Shown here in pieces: positions 63,778-64,000 of a DNA stretch of 64,000 nt; position 1 is the stretch's first letter; every line of letters begins with the position of its first letter. A program made the translations under genes and the position numbers. The DNA is from Anodontia alba (Eukaryota > Mollusca > Bivalvia > Lucinida > Lucinidae): assembly GCA_964016985.1 (NCBI GenBank), contig OZ024823.1:23691320-23755319 (forward strand). Reading direction: 5' to 3'. The notes under the pieces were generated by a model that saw only the letters and a program-made list of their open reading frames with translations, searched no databases and was not told the origin of the DNA.

Positions 63778-64000
63778 CAAAGCGTTAAAATTTCTGCCAT
63801 ATGTATATATATTTAATATGATCGTTTCTGTGATTTTCTAGCATTTAAATTTTTATAAATGCGTGTACAGTTGTTATCCTGTTAGTCGATATAATCATCT
63901 CTAAATGTTCGGAAGTTGTAATTTGAAAGCATTTTTAAAGCTTGCATATTGGGAAGTAACTCCGACCGACATATTTGATGTCAAATTCCTGAGTTAATCC
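63778..64000. other. No feature recognised
   Basis: AT-rich end of the window. Confidence 0.4.

Overview
This is animal nuclear DNA, most likely from a bivalve mollusc; the species and even the family cannot be fixed from the sequence alone. The reasons are AT-rich sequence, short exons with GT/AG splice sites in very long introns, tRNA-derived SINEs with clean target duplications, non-LTR and Ty1/copia retrotransposon remains, and a repeat architecture (166-bp core units between a structured 5' end, a short microsatellite and a 3' hairpin) that resembles the pearl/HINE elements known from bivalves. No operon, Shine-Dalgarno sites, CRISPR array or prokaryotic gene was found.

Host genes are sparse. 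A 140-bp internal exon on the minus strand (2321-2460) encodes a segment that looks like a major-facilitator transporter of the MFSD4/glucose-transporter type. A second minus-strand gene supplies a 62-bp exon (60074-60135) and a 335-bp terminal exon (47356-47690). Their phases fit (G|GT), and a poly(A) signal follows the stop. I do not recognise this protein. Its 12.4-kb intron carries 13 copies of one palindromic element.

Almost everything else is repeats. By region: 0-6 kb, a 166-bp array, the transporter exon and several small palindromic elements. 6.2-9.1 kb, a decayed LINE. 9.2-18 kb, small elements, a 27-bp minisatellite and a 4.6-kb long inverted repeat enclosing a second 166-bp array. 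18-28.5 kb, SINEs, a 2.9-kb satellite of about 97-bp units, two copies of a duplicated element, and a LINE fragment split by a palindromic element. 28.6-31.6 kb, the complete 166-bp-core element. 33.1-38.2 kb, a complete but broken Ty1/copia element with LTRs, primer site and 5-bp target duplication. 38-64 kb, dense small palindromic elements, with both exons of the second gene among them.

Working names used below. PAL: a ~277-bp element with terminal inverted repeats and a ~95-bp central palindrome (25 copies). CAG: ~200-bp elements sharing the core CAAACAGTGTAGAC...GTCTACACTGTTTG. OCT: ~210-bp palindromic elements with ATGCAAAT in the arms. GAT: elements with GAAGATTCAGATCAGCCTGC and its inverse. 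H: short hairpins with AAAGGATCTATTCT-type arms. These are descriptive labels, not published names. Coordinates of diverged repeats are good to roughly 10-20 bases.
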